64,000 bases of DNA from Solen grandis (GCA_021229015.1 CM037787.1:41866170-41930169), one strand, 5' to 3'; positions 11,457-23,621 are shown, numbered from the stretch's first letter. Numbers and translations are program-made. The notes: generated by a model not told the origin, from the sequence alone.

Positions 11457-12497
11457 ACAAGAGGGCCAAGATGGTCCTAAATCGCTTACCTGAGGAATAT
11501 TGCTTTCATTGCCTTTTACAACTTAGTCGTAATGTGAATACAAAATCCATGCAGAAGAACAGTAATATACACAAAAAAAAAAGTTTTCATGTGGTTAAAA
11601 AAAAACCAAGTTAACCCTAGCGTGGGACCAACTTTGACCCCAGGGCCATGATTTGAAAACTTGGTTCAGGTTCACAAGGCCATGTTACATGTCAAATATC
11701 TAAACCCATGTTCTTGTGGTTTCTGACAAGGATGTCTTTTAAAAATCCTTCCTATGTAAGTCTATGTAAATTCAAGTGACCTCTGAGGCGGAGTCAATTT
11801 TGACCCAAGAGCCATGATTTGAACAACCCTGGTAGATGTCCATAAGGCAATGATATACACCATATATCTAAACTCCTGGCCTTGTGGTTTCTGAGAAGAA
11901 GATTTTTCTAGGTTGCTTCCCTATATAAGCCTATGTAAACTCAAGTGATCCCTGGGGCGGGGTATTTTTTTTTTATTCCAGGGCAATGATTTGAACAAAC
12001 TTGGTAGAGATCCACTAGACAATGCTACACACCAAATATCTAAACTCCAGGCCTTGTGGTTTCTGAGAAGATTTGACTAGTTTTTTTCCTATATTAGCCT
12101 ATGTAAAAACAAATGACACCTGGGGCGGGGCCAATTTTGACCCCGGGGTCATGATTTGTTCAAACATAGTAAAAGTCCACTAGACAATGCTACACACCAA
12201 ATATCTAATCTCTAAGCCTTGTAGTTTTACAGAAGATGTTCAAATTTTGGAAATCTATTTTTTTTTAGCTCCTGTGACTTACGTTTTCAATCAATCAAAA
12301 TAATTTGAACACTCTTGATAGAGGGCATCATAAGGACGATTCCTGTGAAGTTTGGTCAAAATCCATTCAGCGGTTTAGGAGGAGATGTTGTTTAAAGGAA
12401 ATTGTTGACGCCGGACACACTCACGGATGATGGACGCCGGACAAAAGGCGATCACAATAGCTCACCATGAGCACGTTGTGCTCAGGTGAGCTAAAAA
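11457..12497 (+). repeat. Pearl/HINE-like element with type-C monomers
   Basis: Starts ACAAGAGGGCCAAGATGG...TCGCTTACCTGAGG and ends AGCTCACCATGAGCACGTTG then TGCTCAGGTGAGCTAAAAA, a strong hairpin just inside the 3' end. The body is about four monomers near 170 bp, each with CAATTTTGACCC...CATGATTTGAACAA...CAAATATCTAAACTCC...CCTTGTGGTTTCTGAGAAG. The same monomer is at 20.4-21.2 kb and, inverted, at 59.1-59.36 kb. Confidence 0.7.
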
Positions 12498-13250
12498 CAA
12501 GCAAATATTTACACGTATGCATTTCGTGTGAAATTATTTTTAAAATAAAAATTTAGCTATAACTGCTGGTTTGTAGCTGTTTAAAAAGTCAGTATTTTTT
12601 TAATGCGTGTTATTAAATTATATCAGTATAATGTATTTGTCTGTTTATGTCATATATTTTATAAAGAAGAAATAAAGGTTACCATCGATCCACAAAGTCG
12701 TTTTGATATGTTTACATGCGATGTAGTATTCAAGACTATGGTGTTGTACAGCATATTAAATGACACCTTTTATACGTTTCTACACTGGTACTTAAAAATA
12801 TAGTATTTACATAACATAATAAAAGTACTCAGTTTTAAAATACTTTTTCCTAATATAATCTCTTTAAGTGAAAAACAGGCAGTCATCTGTGGACAGTGAA
12901 CATTATGTAAAACCCCCGTATTTCCCCCCAAATGTTCTTTATATTTTTCTGTCTCTGGCTTTTAATGGCACACAGAACATATTTCAATATATCTGATCCT
13001 TATATTTCTCACCAACATTTTTAGTTCATCTAATCCATAATTTAAAAATTTAAATATTTCTTGTTTGTTCCTAGTTTTCGAATGTTACGTGTAAGGATTT
13101 TTATGCTTCTTCCTTTCTCCACTGCAATATTGGTTATCCCGCCGCAAAGTCCGAGTTTGTCATTACCCCAGTCTCGTGTCTATGAACTTACCCTCTGGTC
13201 GTCCTTGACATATATTAGTGTTGTACTATACCCTAACAGGTGATTGATTT
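12498..13250. other. AT-rich intergenic DNA
   Basis: No gene seen. The 5' part of the retrotransposon that becomes recognisable at 13,528 may begin within or just after this stretch. Confidence 0.45.
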
Positions 13251-13536
13251 GATTTCATATAGGACGGCCATTGGTATATTTCTATAACAGAAGCCAACGT
13301 GTATCAAAATCTTATCTTACTCGATAATTGGATTGTCCATATTATTCTTAATAAGCACACTAAAAATATAAAATATGTACTTTATGCAATTAAAAATCAC
13401 ACACGGGGAAATGATGTTAAACAACAGTTCGAGCAAGTAATGCTACTAATACCATTAGCAGCGTGGTAGGAGAAATAATATTTGACTTCCTATTTATTAG
13501 TAACTTACATTATATATTTAACAACTAATGATGCCA

Positions 13537-13563
13537 GGTGATATAGAAACTAATCCAGGGCCC
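13537..13563 (+). other. 2A-like ribosome-skipping motif GDIETNPGP
   Basis: Matches the D-(V/I)-E-x-N-P-G-P consensus, with separation expected between the last G and P. It lies 4-12 codons from an ATG with a stop codon three codons before that ATG, so the original upstream reading frame has decayed. 2A-like motifs at the N-terminus of LINE proteins are known from marine invertebrates. Confidence 0.8.
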
Positions 13564-14778
13564 GAACAGGTGAATAGTATTTCTAATTCTTTTTCGATAT
13601 TTCATCAATATATATGGAGCGTAAGAAATATATATGATAATATTAAAAAAAAATTTTTTAGTTTACGACATCCTTTGTTTTACAGAAACAAACTTTCTCA
13701 AACAATTTATGATGAATGGTTAAAACTTGGTGGATTTGATTCCGTTTATCGCAAAGATAATATAATGTACTCTGGTGGTCTACCTACTTATGTTTCTAGT
13801 AAACTACACTCAACTCGAGTTTTAACACTTGAGAACATTTTATCTGAATCATTATGGGTAGAACTTATAGAATCCCAAACTGCCCGCAGCGGTTACTTCC
13901 CCTTATCTGTGCCGAAGAATGGAGGGGAGATAACTGCGTGGAGATTGATAGAATCCTCAAATCATACCTATTATGTAACTTATATAGACCTCCAAAATCA
14001 TCTGTAGAAATTTGGAATATAATTGGCATATGCATAGAAAAAGCTTTAGAGGTATGTAATAAAATAATAATAGTCGGTGACATCAATGAAGACCAACTAG
14101 ATATAAATACCCACAAATTCAAAGATATAATGCTACTTAATAACATGTCTAATATGATTCTAGAACCTACCAGAGTTTGCCAGACAACTAGTACATTGAT
14201 CCTATATCCATTACTAACAATATTCAATGTTTGCACGCTGGGATAATCAAAACTGATAGATTTTACAGTGATAATTATGGTACATATATTTATTTTAAAG
14301 TTGAAATTCAACCTTCCACAAATTTTAAACGAAGAATTTCGAGTTATAAGGAGGCAAAATTTAATCTGCTTTATGATAATATTGAATGCTTTGGCTGGTC
14401 ATTCATTGAATCCAAATATATTGATGACGCTACAGAAGAATTTACAAGTAAATTAATAAATATTGCAAAAACTTGTATCCCGACAAGATATGTAACTATT
14501 CGAACAAATGATAAACCTTTGTATAGCTCTGAAATCAGAATAACATCTAGAAAACGTGACAGACAAAGGAAACTTGCACAAATAAGTAGAAAAATCGTTG
14601 ATTGATTATTGTTAAAAAAAGAAAAGAAACAAAGTTAATGATATGAAAAAACATGCTAAAAATGTATTTTTCGATAGTCTCGAATTTACAATCTTACAAT
14701 CAAAGAATCCAAAGCAATATTGGAAGTTAATTAAAATGTTGGTCACAGATAAATCCGGCTGTGAAATAATACCTCATT

Positions 14779-15665
14779 TGACTACTACTACTTCCACTAC
14801 TACTTCTACTACTACTTTGACTACTACTACTACTTACTACTTCTACTACTACTCTCTACTACTTCACTACTACTTCTACTTCTACTACTTCTTCTACTTC
14901 TACTACTTTGACTACTACTTCCACTACTACTTCTACTACTACTACTACCACTTTACTACTTCTACTACTACTTCTACTACTACTACTTCTACTACTTTCT
15001 ACTACTACTTTGACTACTACTTCCACTACTACTTCTACTTCACTACTACTTCCACTACTACTTCTACTCACTTCTACTTTCTACTACTACTTACTACTAC
15101 TTACTACTACTTCACTACTACTTCTACTACTTCTCTACTACTACTTTCACTACTACTTCCTACTACTACTTACTACTACTACTACTTCACTACTACTTAC
15201 TACTACTTCTACTACTCTTACTTACTACTACTTCTTACTACTACTTACTACTACTTCACTACTACTTCTACTACTCTTCTATATTCTACTACTTTACTAC
15301 TTCTACTACTTTCTACTACTACTTTACATACTTCCACTATACTTCCACTACTACTTGACTACTACTTCACTACTACTTCTACTTACTACTTCTACTACTA
15401 CTTTACTACATACATTCTACTACTTTTACTACTTCTTACTACTACTTTGACTACTACTTCACTACACTTTACTACTCTTTACTACTACTTCACACTACTT
15501 TACTATACTTACTAACTACTACTTTACATCTACTATTTACTACTTACTACTACTCTCTATCCACTACTACTTCTACTACTACTTTGACTACTACTACTAC
15601 TTCCACTACTACTTCTACTTCCACTACTACTTCTACTACTACTTCCAATAACACTACTACTACTA
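14779..15665 (+). repeat. ACT/CTTCTA triplet-repeat block inside the retrotransposon
   Basis: About 890 bp made almost only of ACT, TTCTAC and TTGACTACT units with scattered one- or two-base slips. It separates linker residues (ends ...EIIPHL) from the start of the reverse transcriptase (MNIQNFNDRVFSD). Open frames through it (poly Ser/Thr/Tyr/Leu, or Val/Ser on the other strand) come from the repeat and are not genes. Confidence 0.9.
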
Positions 15666-16850
15666 TGAACATTCAAAATTTTAATGACAGAGTATTTTCG
15701 GACAAAGATAAATGGATGATTCAAAGTATTACAATTTCTGAACAAGATGTACATAATGATCTATCAAAATTAAATGGACCTGATGAAGTTAATCACAGAT
15801 TATTAAAGGAGACACGAAATGCTATTTGCAAGCCTTTATCATTGCTATTCAGTAAAACAATACACAAAATTAGTATCCTAAGCTATGGAAAAGCCATTGT
15901 TATGCCACTATTTAAAAAGGGTGAAAAAAACATTCCATCAAAATAAAGACCTGTTTCTTTAATAAGTTGCATTGGTAAAATTATGGAAAGAGCAGTTTTC
16001 AAATATATGTACAATTTCTTACTCGAAAATAAGTTAATTTACAAATACCAGTCAGGTTTTTTGACCTGGTCACTCCACAGTATATCAGTTAATTTATATT
16101 TATAATCAAATTTGTAAAGCATTCAACGATAAAAAATACCTATATTGTATTTGTGGCATAAGTAAAGCATTTGACCGGGTCTGACAAAAAGGTCTCATTT
16201 TTAAACTAAAGCAATATGGTTTCTCCGGTAATGTAATTAATTTGTTTTCTAGTTATCTTAGTACATTTGTAATAGAAAGCAAAGAGTGTTTGTAGGTACT
16301 GAATTTTCAAATGAAACAACTATTAATGCCGGGGTGCTTCAGGGATCAGTACTAGGACCTGTTCTATTTTTAGTCTATGTAAATGATATAGCTGACTCCC
16401 TTTATAGCAGAACTAGATTGTTTGCAGATGACAGTTCCCTTGCGGTAAGCTCAAATGATATAAAACATACTGAATATACTTTAAACCACGACCTTTTGAA
16501 AATATCAAATTGGGCTAGCCAATGGCTTGTTAACTTTAATCCGAATAAAACAGAGGCTATGTTTCTATCTCTGTCAAATACAAATTGTGATATATCCAGC
16601 TCTCTATTTTGATAACACCCCATTGGCATTTGTTCAATCACATCTTAGTGTAACTCTAAGCTCCGACGGTTCATGGCATTCACATATTTTAAAAATAACT
16701 TCTTCTGCTTCGAAGATATTGGGCTCATTGCGTACACTCAAATTCAAACTAAAAAGAAAATCTTTGAATCAAATATATATCGCATACCTTCGCCCTATTT
16801 TGGAATATGCATCAATGAATGCGTTGTAAGTAAGTCTGTAAACCGACCCT

Positions 16851-18120
16851 GCACCTAATAAAAGTATCAAACCACTTTTTGTTCTTTCACTGGCTGTATG
16901 AATGAGTGAAAAGAATAATGTATGTATGAAAATGTTCTAAAATGTCCAGTAATGCAGCGCAATTTCTGTCGGACACATCGTGCTTTCCATGTTTTCGTTC
17001 AGGGCTGTGTATAGAAGTGGTATATAGAAAACACCGATAATTTGTTACCATTGTTTACATCACCCCCTCTCCAAAAACTAATCATCAGTTAAGGTTATGT
17101 TTCTTGCATTACATTCAGGTTGATTTGTAAACACTCATTTATGGTTTGTTCAGTTTGCAGACATTTGAAGTTATTTAAAATCATTTTTCTATCAAGTTTG
17201 TTTGAAGAGCAATGATAAATGTGTCCATTTTCATCAATCTCTATATGTTACTTCTTTTTTTATCTTTACCTGGCTTAGGTTGAAGTGAGTGAATGCAGTA
17301 TACTTATAATGCCTGGATTTGGTTATGCAAAATTGAGAAATTGGTTTAATTTTTAATACAGTAATTTTGCCCAGTGGGGTAAGTATTCTACGTACTATCT
17401 TATAAATGCTTTTATTTAAGTTTTCTTTTGAGGATCGGTGGAAAATTTATTTAAAAAAGTGTTAATTTTGTATCTCAGTATATTTTTTATTAGGATTAGG
17501 GTAATTGTATTGTTTTTTAGAACAGCCTATCCAAAATGTTTTAGTTTTGTCCATATTTATACAAAGACCGGATAAATCAGCTTAAAATGTGAAAATCCTT
17601 GGTTTTTATTACACGCGTAATCTAGCCATTAAGAAAGAAGAAGAATATTACAGTGATTCTCGATTATAGCAAATTTGGATAAAGCGAACACGGTAATAAG
17701 GAACACTTGCGCTAGGCCTTCTCTTCTTTTATCAAAATGTTTTGCTTATAGCGTAATCTTGGATAATGGAAACCCTATATTCTGGTCTTAAAAGAGCCTT
17801 TTCCATTGTCATTTGGATGTTTATAGAAGGGTTTTCCGTGGCCCTAATATTGCCTATTTTGACCCGCAATTTGCGTAAATGGATTTGTCTCTTTCCCAAC
17901 AAAGCAAGGGGTCATCTGTCCCCCATTTGCAAATATCAAGGGAAATCCCTGTTACAGCGAACTGTGGAATCTTTTTTCCCTTTTCCGAGACAGGCTGGCT
18001 AATTAACATAATTGCTTGACGTATAAAAATCACACCAATACCGCTTAGGCGTGATGTTTTGAATCATATAATGCCTTCTTTTGTATGCCCACCATTGTAA
18101 ATTTTGAAAGGGGACAATTT
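16851..18120. other. Intergenic DNA, no gene seen
   Basis: AT-rich with no recognisable domain, splice-bounded exon or tandem array. Confidence 0.5.
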
Positions 18121-18130
18121 GTATTGCATC

Positions 18131-18235
18131 CACACACACACACACACATATATATCGAGGGCTCAGCACAAAACGGTCGTAACTTGTTCTTTAATACATA
18201 TAAGATACGACCCTTTTGCCCTGAGCCCTCGATAT
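18131..18235. repeat. CA run followed by 33-bp inverted repeat (small foldback element)
   Basis: (CA)n at 18,131-18,147 leads into arm 18,152-18,184 (ATATCGAGGGCTCAG...GGTCGTAA), which pairs with 18,203-18,235 (TACGACC...CTGAGCCCTCGATAT). The loop is about 18 bp. Both strands therefore give similar translations, which explains mirrored frames here. Confidence 0.75.
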
Positions 18236-18655
18236 GTATACATGTATATATATCACCCAGGAACATATAATACAAGATGAATTTTCCGGTCATTCATATC
18301 ATTTAAATTATAATAATTAGTAAATCGTCAGAATCTACGAAACTAATTCAGAATATGAGAGTATAAATATATGGAATTACTATAAATTTATAATAAAAAG
18401 AACAATTCTCAATTCTGTCTTCCCACTCGTCATGCGTGTAAGTTGTTTACTATGGATTTCTGTTCACTAAACTCATATTTAGGTGGTTTTTAAGATACGG
18501 TTTCCTATACCGGTTAAGAACTTTGGATGTAGCATACAAAAAAAGTTGCTGCAAGTTGTAGCTTTGTACTCTAAACTGTTATAATGATTTATTTTTCCAT
18601 TATTAAATTTGGAAATGAAGGCATTGACATGTTTATATGATGCAATAGTTAAGCA

Positions 18656-18657
18656 TT

Positions 18658-18689
<32 letters not shown>

Positions 18690-18690
18690 T
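18656..18690. repeat. (CTTT)n microsatellite
   Basis: About eight uninterrupted CTTT units. Confidence 0.9.
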
Positions 18691-18694
18691 TTAC

Positions 18695-18960
18695 ATTTTG
18701 TCTTAACCACGTGATGCAGTCTTTGTCTGTCATAGATACGTGTAATAAAAACGCCAGGGTATCATGGCTTGTAAAAAGATAGATTCGAATTTTGGCTTTA
18801 ATGAGGAAGGACCTCAATTTAGGATATCCTAACTAAACTATTAACGAAACTTATTAGCTGATATTTAATACTATATTTGACGGACATTTATGTGGAAAAC
18901 CATCGTTATTACTATTGAATACTACTTTGTTTTCAAGGACTATATCAGTGTTATAACGTG
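18695..18960 (-). repeat. Repeat X, inverted partial copy
   Basis: On the minus strand it carries, in order, AATAGTAATAACGATGGTT, AAATTGAGGTCCTTCCTC, and CTGGCGTTTTTATTACACGT. The same order is found at 40,850-41,190 (ACTAATGATTATGGTT, AATAAAGGTCCTTCTTC, CTGGCGTTTTTATTACACGT) and partly at 24,320-24,545. No coding function is recognised. Confidence 0.55.
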
Positions 18961-19405
18961 AATTTGTGGACTGCCACAGAGAGAAAAGAAAAGAAGAAAA
19001 TTTATCGAATTAATTATAAGACGGACTTAATTATCATAGTCTGAGAGCTACCTTTAAGTTCCTTGACAGTAAACTACCTAGATATCGGAACACAGTCGAA
19101 CAGTCAACAATTAAATCTACATTACTGCATTTTACATCGTCTACAGGATATTTTAAGCCGCCATGGTCCAGATGAGTTCGCTATAACCGTGTTTTACTGT
19201 AGTTCAGGTGAAGTTCTCAATATTCTGGACATGTTCGAATGAAACGGAGTTACAATGTATGATAAATAGGTGTCGGAAAATAACACTTCCGCTTTATAGA
19301 AAAATAAAGATCCGATATACGTTCAACATTTTGAAAAAATGCCAGAAACGAAAAAAGGAATAACTAATTTAATGACAAAACTATCCACATATGGCAAGTA
19401 CATAC

Positions 19406-19514
19406 CTTTCTTACTTCTTCTGCAATACAATGAAACAATATTCAGTGGTATCCGAAACAAGAAGAATGTCTGTCCGGGGCGTGTGCCAATATATTCAAAT
19501 GCCATGTTTTGTCT
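19406..19514 (-). CDS. Possible internal exon, unknown protein
   Basis: 109 bp bounded by a pyrimidine-rich acceptor (CTCTCTCAGTTTCAG, exon starting 19,514) and a donor GTATGT just after 19,406. It is open in phase 0: RQNMAFEYIGTRPGQTFFLF then RIPLNIVSLYCRRSKK, ending in phase 1. I do not recognise the protein and found no partner exon with matching phase. Chance is a real alternative. Confidence 0.25.
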
Positions 19515-19649
19515 CTGAAACTGAGAGAGAAGTGTCATAAGTTAGTACTGTACGTAATACTTCGCCCCTCATGATGTCACACCATGATATATATTCTAAA
19601 TGTAACACTAAAATGACAATAATCGTGCACAAGGGCTTACAGCATTCGC

Positions 19650-19651
<2 letters not shown>

Positions 19652-19682
<31 letters not shown>

Positions 19683-19683
19683 A
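19652..19683. repeat. (CA)n microsatellite
   Basis: About 13 CA units then TCACACAAC. Confidence 0.9.
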
Positions 19684-19883
19684 ACGTCGTTCCGAGTCTC
19701 TCTTGCTTGGCCACTGAAAATACATGAATCCGCGTGAGGGTAAACCTGGCTTTATAGAATTAGTATTTACACATATTCGAAAAAGTATATGTATGAAAGT
19801 GTTATATGCTGCATATTCATAGCAAAGAAGATGAGCGATGGCTATCTGCGTTGTGGTGTTTATTTATTTTTTTCTGGAAGAGA

Positions 19884-19909
19884 AATATATATATATATAT
19901 ATATATATA
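19884..19909. repeat. (AT)n microsatellite
   Basis: Uninterrupted AT run. It is followed at 19,925-19,975 by a block (TTATACCGTTCTTTTACAATG) that matches, inverted, about 35,590-35,640. Confidence 0.85.
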
Positions 19910-19980
19910 GGAATATAAGAAGCACTGACTTTGGAAAGCCAAGGCTATCTTATACCGTTCTTTTACAATGTTTTATATCG

Positions 19981-20212
19981 AAGTAACATTATATGATATC
20001 ATGTTGACATTATTCATGTATTCAAGTTGAACAATGTGTTGAAGCAGCTGTATCATCAATGAACGAAATCGTCCACCTATCAATCCCAAGTAGCATTATA
20101 TGATATCATGTTGACATTATTCATGTATTAAGGTTGAACAATGTGTTGAAGCAGCTGTATCATCAATGAACAGAATTGTCTACTTATCAACCCCAAGTAG
20201 CATTATATGGTG
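19981..20212 (+). repeat. 107-bp tandem duplication
   Basis: Unit starts at 19,981, 20,088 and (partial) 20,195, each with AAGTA(A/G)CATTATATG; the two full copies also share TGTTGAAGCAGCTG. The full copies differ at only a few bases. Confidence 0.85.
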
Positions 20213-20340
20213 TCAATTTATCATAGATTCACTGATATTATTCCAATGGAAACATGCATGGAGGTAACTGTCCTTATACCACGCCAATTTAACAATATAT
20301 TAGATCCAAAAACAATATGTGATATGAATCAATAAACGAA
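20195..20340 (+). repeat. Repeat Y, copy paired with 35,430-35,550
   Basis: Shared landmarks in the same order: ATG(G/A)TGTCA, AGATTCACT, CATG(C/T)ATGG(A/T)GGTA(A/G)CTG, and ACCAATATACTGGA versus ACAATATATTAGA. In the second copy repeat Y lies next to repeat X, whereas here X resumes 3.3 kb later at 23,622. Confidence 0.5.
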
Positions 20341-20378
20341 GATAGAGAAAAAGAACAATATTCAAAGGAAAATAAATA

Positions 20379-21190
20379 ACAAGAGGGCAATAATGGCCCT
20401 GGATCGCTCACCTGGTATCATTAGGCTATGTAAAATCAAGTGACCCCTGGGGCAGGGCTAATTTTGACTCAAGGGCCATGATTTGAACAAACTTGGAAGT
20501 AATCTACTAAACAATGCTGACACCAAATTTAAACTCCAGGCCTTGTGGTTTCTGAGAAGAAAATTTTTCAAGTTTTTTTCTAGTCTATGTTAAATCAAGT
20601 AACCCCTGGGGCGGGGCCAATTTTGACCCCAGGGCCATGATTTGAACAAACTTGGTATAGACCTACTAGACAATGCTGCACACCAAATAGTTAAACTCAA
20701 GGCCTTGTGGTTTCTGAGAAGAAGATTTTTCAAGTTTTTTTTTCTAGTCTATGTTAAATCAAGGACCCCTGGGGCGGGGCCAATTTTGACCCCAGGGTCA
20801 TGATTTGAACAAACTTGGTATAACCCACTAGTCAATGCTACACACCAAATTCCCCGGGGGGCCAAATTTGACCCCAGGGCCATGATTTGAACAAACCTGG
20901 TAGTGATCTACTAGACAATGCTGCACACCAAATATCTAAACTCCAGGCCTTGTGGTTTCTGAGAAGAAGATTTTTTCTGTTTTTTCCTACATTAGCCTAT
21001 GTTAAATCAAGTGACACCTGGGGCGGGCCAATTTTGACCCCAGAGTCATGATTTTAACAAACTTGGTAGAGATTCACAAGACAATAATGCTACACACCAA
21101 ATACCTTAGCTCTAGGCCTTGTGGTTTCAGAGATTTCACTTTTAAAATATATTTTTAGCTCCTGTGACCTAATTATAATTTTTTTTGAGG
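20379..21190 (+). repeat. Pearl/HINE-like element, type-C monomers, 3' end lost
   Basis: Begins ACAAGAGGGCAATAATGGCC then TCGCTCACCTGG and holds about four type-C monomers (GGGGCGGGGCCAATTTTGAC, CATGATTTGAACAAACTTGG). It breaks off after TTTTTAGCTCCTGTGACC without the usual hairpin end. Confidence 0.65.
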
Positions 21191-21394
21191 ATGCCCTTGT
21201 CATAAAATATCACCACTGGTAGAACTGAGCAAACTTATGAATGATCTTTTTATCATACAAACATTAGAAACACAAGTATGACTGAAGAAAGAAAACTAGA
21301 TATTTTCGGTTTGGTTGTGCTATTTTTATATTTTCGTCGTGTCGATAACAACCTTTTCGGCACAACCGTCGTGCCGACAGACACAGCCATTAGT

Positions 21395-21925
21395 TAAACA
21401 GATTAATGTGTAAAATTAACAGATTAAATTGTAAAATTTGCAGAAAAAAATGAATTTTTACAGAAAGAAGTGTGAATTTTACAGTTTAAACTATAAAATT
21501 TACAGAAAAAAGAATTTATAAAAATTAAAAAATTTTACAGAAATAAAGTGTGAATATTACAGTTTAATTTGTAGAAATTATAAAATAATAATAAATTATA
21601 AAAGTAAATTTTTTAGAATTAAGCGTGAATTTTACGGAAAAAAAGTGTGAATTTTACAGATTAAATTATAAATTTTAAAGATTTTAGTGTTAAATAAACA
21701 GTTTAAAACTGTAAAATTTACAGAAAATAAGTGTGAATTCTAAAGTTTTAACTGTAAATTTTACAGAAAAAAAGTGTGAATTAACAGATTTAAGTGTAAA
21801 ATTTACAATTTATACTGTAACATTTTCAGAAAAAGGGTGTGAATTTTAAAAAATATTGATTTTACAGTTTAAACTGTAAATGTATAGATTAAACTGTAAA
21901 TTTTACAAATTAAAGTGTCGAAAAA
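21395..21925. repeat. AT-rich degenerate minisatellite built on TTTACAG/CTGTAAA
   Basis: Repeating GTGTGAATTTTACAG-TTTAAACTGTAAA-ATTTACAGAAAAAA units of about 40 bp, many palindromic. No coding potential. Confidence 0.7.
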
Positions 21926-22298
21926 AAAGGTTTAAATGTGGCGCTATATAAAGTACAGCAGCGCGCAAATGAATATGTGCGCTTTTATCGTAAAACCGCT
22001 CAACAGGGTAAATGCACAACTGTGCACACCGAAATATATGCGCTAAATCATCAAAACCATGAAAACAAGATAAATACTCTAAACCTACACCAGAAATGGA
22101 TAATTAACGATGATTTTCCAATAAACAAAATAATTACCGATTATATTACTACAAAAATCTATAAAATAAACAATTAGTCTATTCAAAAGGGTATATATTT
22201 AATAAAACCGCTTCATTGTAACCATGGCAAATATCATATAAATATCCTATAAATCAATGCGCACAGCTTCAAAGATGGCCGCCGGAAGTAAACTTACA

Positions 22299-23505
22299 AC
22301 AAGTGGGCCCTAATGGCCCTGGATCGCTCACCTGAGTATAGGGTTACCAAAGGAACATCAGTCTGTATTAAAATATTTTGAAATCTGGCCAGTAGTTTTA
22401 AAGGAGATGATCCCTGCAAAGTTTTATCAAATTATGTCCAGCAGTTTCAGATGAGATGTCGTTTCACTATATACATATCAGACAAATTAACTTTATCTGT
22501 ACCAAAATATCTTGAAATCTTGCCAATAGTTTTGAAGAAGATGATTTTTAAAATTTTCATATTTTTTTTCTTTCCGTTGCCATGGTAATAATGGGAATAA
22601 TTTCAGCAACTTTTGTGAAGCTTCATCCATGGATCATCCCTACCAAATTTAGTCAAATTCTGTCCAGTGATTTCAGAGGAGATGTCGTTTTAAGATTTCA
22701 CTATATACATATTAGGCAAATTAGCCCCACCCATGGCAGCCATGTTTTTTATGGATCGGAATAATTTTAGCAAGCTTGGTAGAGAGTTACCCAAGGAACA
22801 TCTGTACCAAAATATCTTGAAATCTTGCCAAGATGATTTTTAAAATTTTCATATTTTTTTTCTTTCCGTTGCCATGGTAAATAGGTTCCACGTGGATAAA
22901 GTTTATTTTAGCAACTTTTGTGAAGGTTAACCCAAGAATCATCCCTGCCAAATTTAATCAAATTCTGCCCAGCGGTTTCAGAGAAGATATACATATAAGG
23001 CAAATTAGCCCCGCCCCTGGAGGCCATGTTTTTTATGGATTGGAATGATTTTAGCAACTTTTGTGAAGCTTCACCCAAGGATCATCCATGCCAAATTTAA
23101 TCAAATTCTGTCCAGCGGTTTCAGAGGTGATGTCATTTAAAGATTTCACTATATACATATAAGGCAAGTTAGCCCCGGTCCTGGCAGCCACGGTTTTTTT
23201 TCCCAATCAGAATAATTTTAGCAATCTTGGTAGAGAGTTACCCAAGGAACATCTGTACCAAAATATCTTGAAATCTTGCCAATAGTTTTGAAGGAGAAGA
23301 TGTTTAAAGTTTTCATGTTTTTTTCTTTCTGTTGCCATGGTAACCAGAGTTCCACATGGATGAAGTTTATTTTAGCAAATTTTGTGAAGGTTCACCCAAG
23401 GAACACCCCTGCCAAGTTTAATCAAATTCTGCCCAGCGGTTTCAGAGGAGATGTTTAAACTAATTTGTTGACGACGACAAACGACGGACGCAGGGCGATC
23501 AGTAA
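22299..23505 (+). repeat. Pearl/HINE-like element, type-D monomers
   Basis: Starts ACAAGTGGGCCCTAATGGCC and TCGCTCACCTGAG. The body alternates GTTGCCATGGTAA, CAAATTTAATCAAATTCTG with CCAGCGGTTTCAGAG, and AGGCAAATTAGCCCCGCCCC units. It ends in GACGACGACAAACGACGGAC then AGGGCGATCA without the hairpin terminus. Confidence 0.65.
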
Positions 23506-23621
23506 ACAAATTTGCCGAAAGATGCACAAAGTTAACAGTAGGGGGATGTAACCAGAGAAAATTATTCTTAAGAGACGAACCCCTACAACGGGCAACAATA
23601 ACAGCGCATCACCGTGATTAT

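Larger units (their letters stand above)
13528..16850 (+). pseudogene. Decayed non-LTR retrotransposon (2A-like motif, endonuclease, reverse transcriptase)
   Basis: The order of parts is: 2A-like GDIETNPGP; apurinic-type endonuclease pieces in three frames (WSVRNIYDNIK; LLCNLYRPPKSSVEIW and IIVGDINEDQLD; then TDRFYSDNYGTYIYF); a linker (SKNPKQYWKLIKML); a triplet-repeat block; then reverse transcriptase (VMPLFKKGEKN, RPVSLISCIGKIMERAV, AGVLQGSVLGPVLF, LFADDSSLAV at about 16,418) and thumb (SLRTLKFKLKRKSLNQIYIA, RPILEYAS). Frameshifts and stops occur in every domain, so it cannot make a full protein. The 3' end is lost near 16,850. The family is an APE-type LINE; the exact clade is not determined. 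Confidence 0.85.

Noticed and set aside
14643..15515. 290-codon frame rich in Tyr, Thr and Leu
   Set aside because: Only the first 45 or so codons are LINE linker; the rest is triplet repeat, open because the unit contains no stop in that register.
18045..18293. Mirrored frames on both strands containing PSIYM/PSICI
   Set aside because: Explained by the 33-bp inverted repeat and the CA run.
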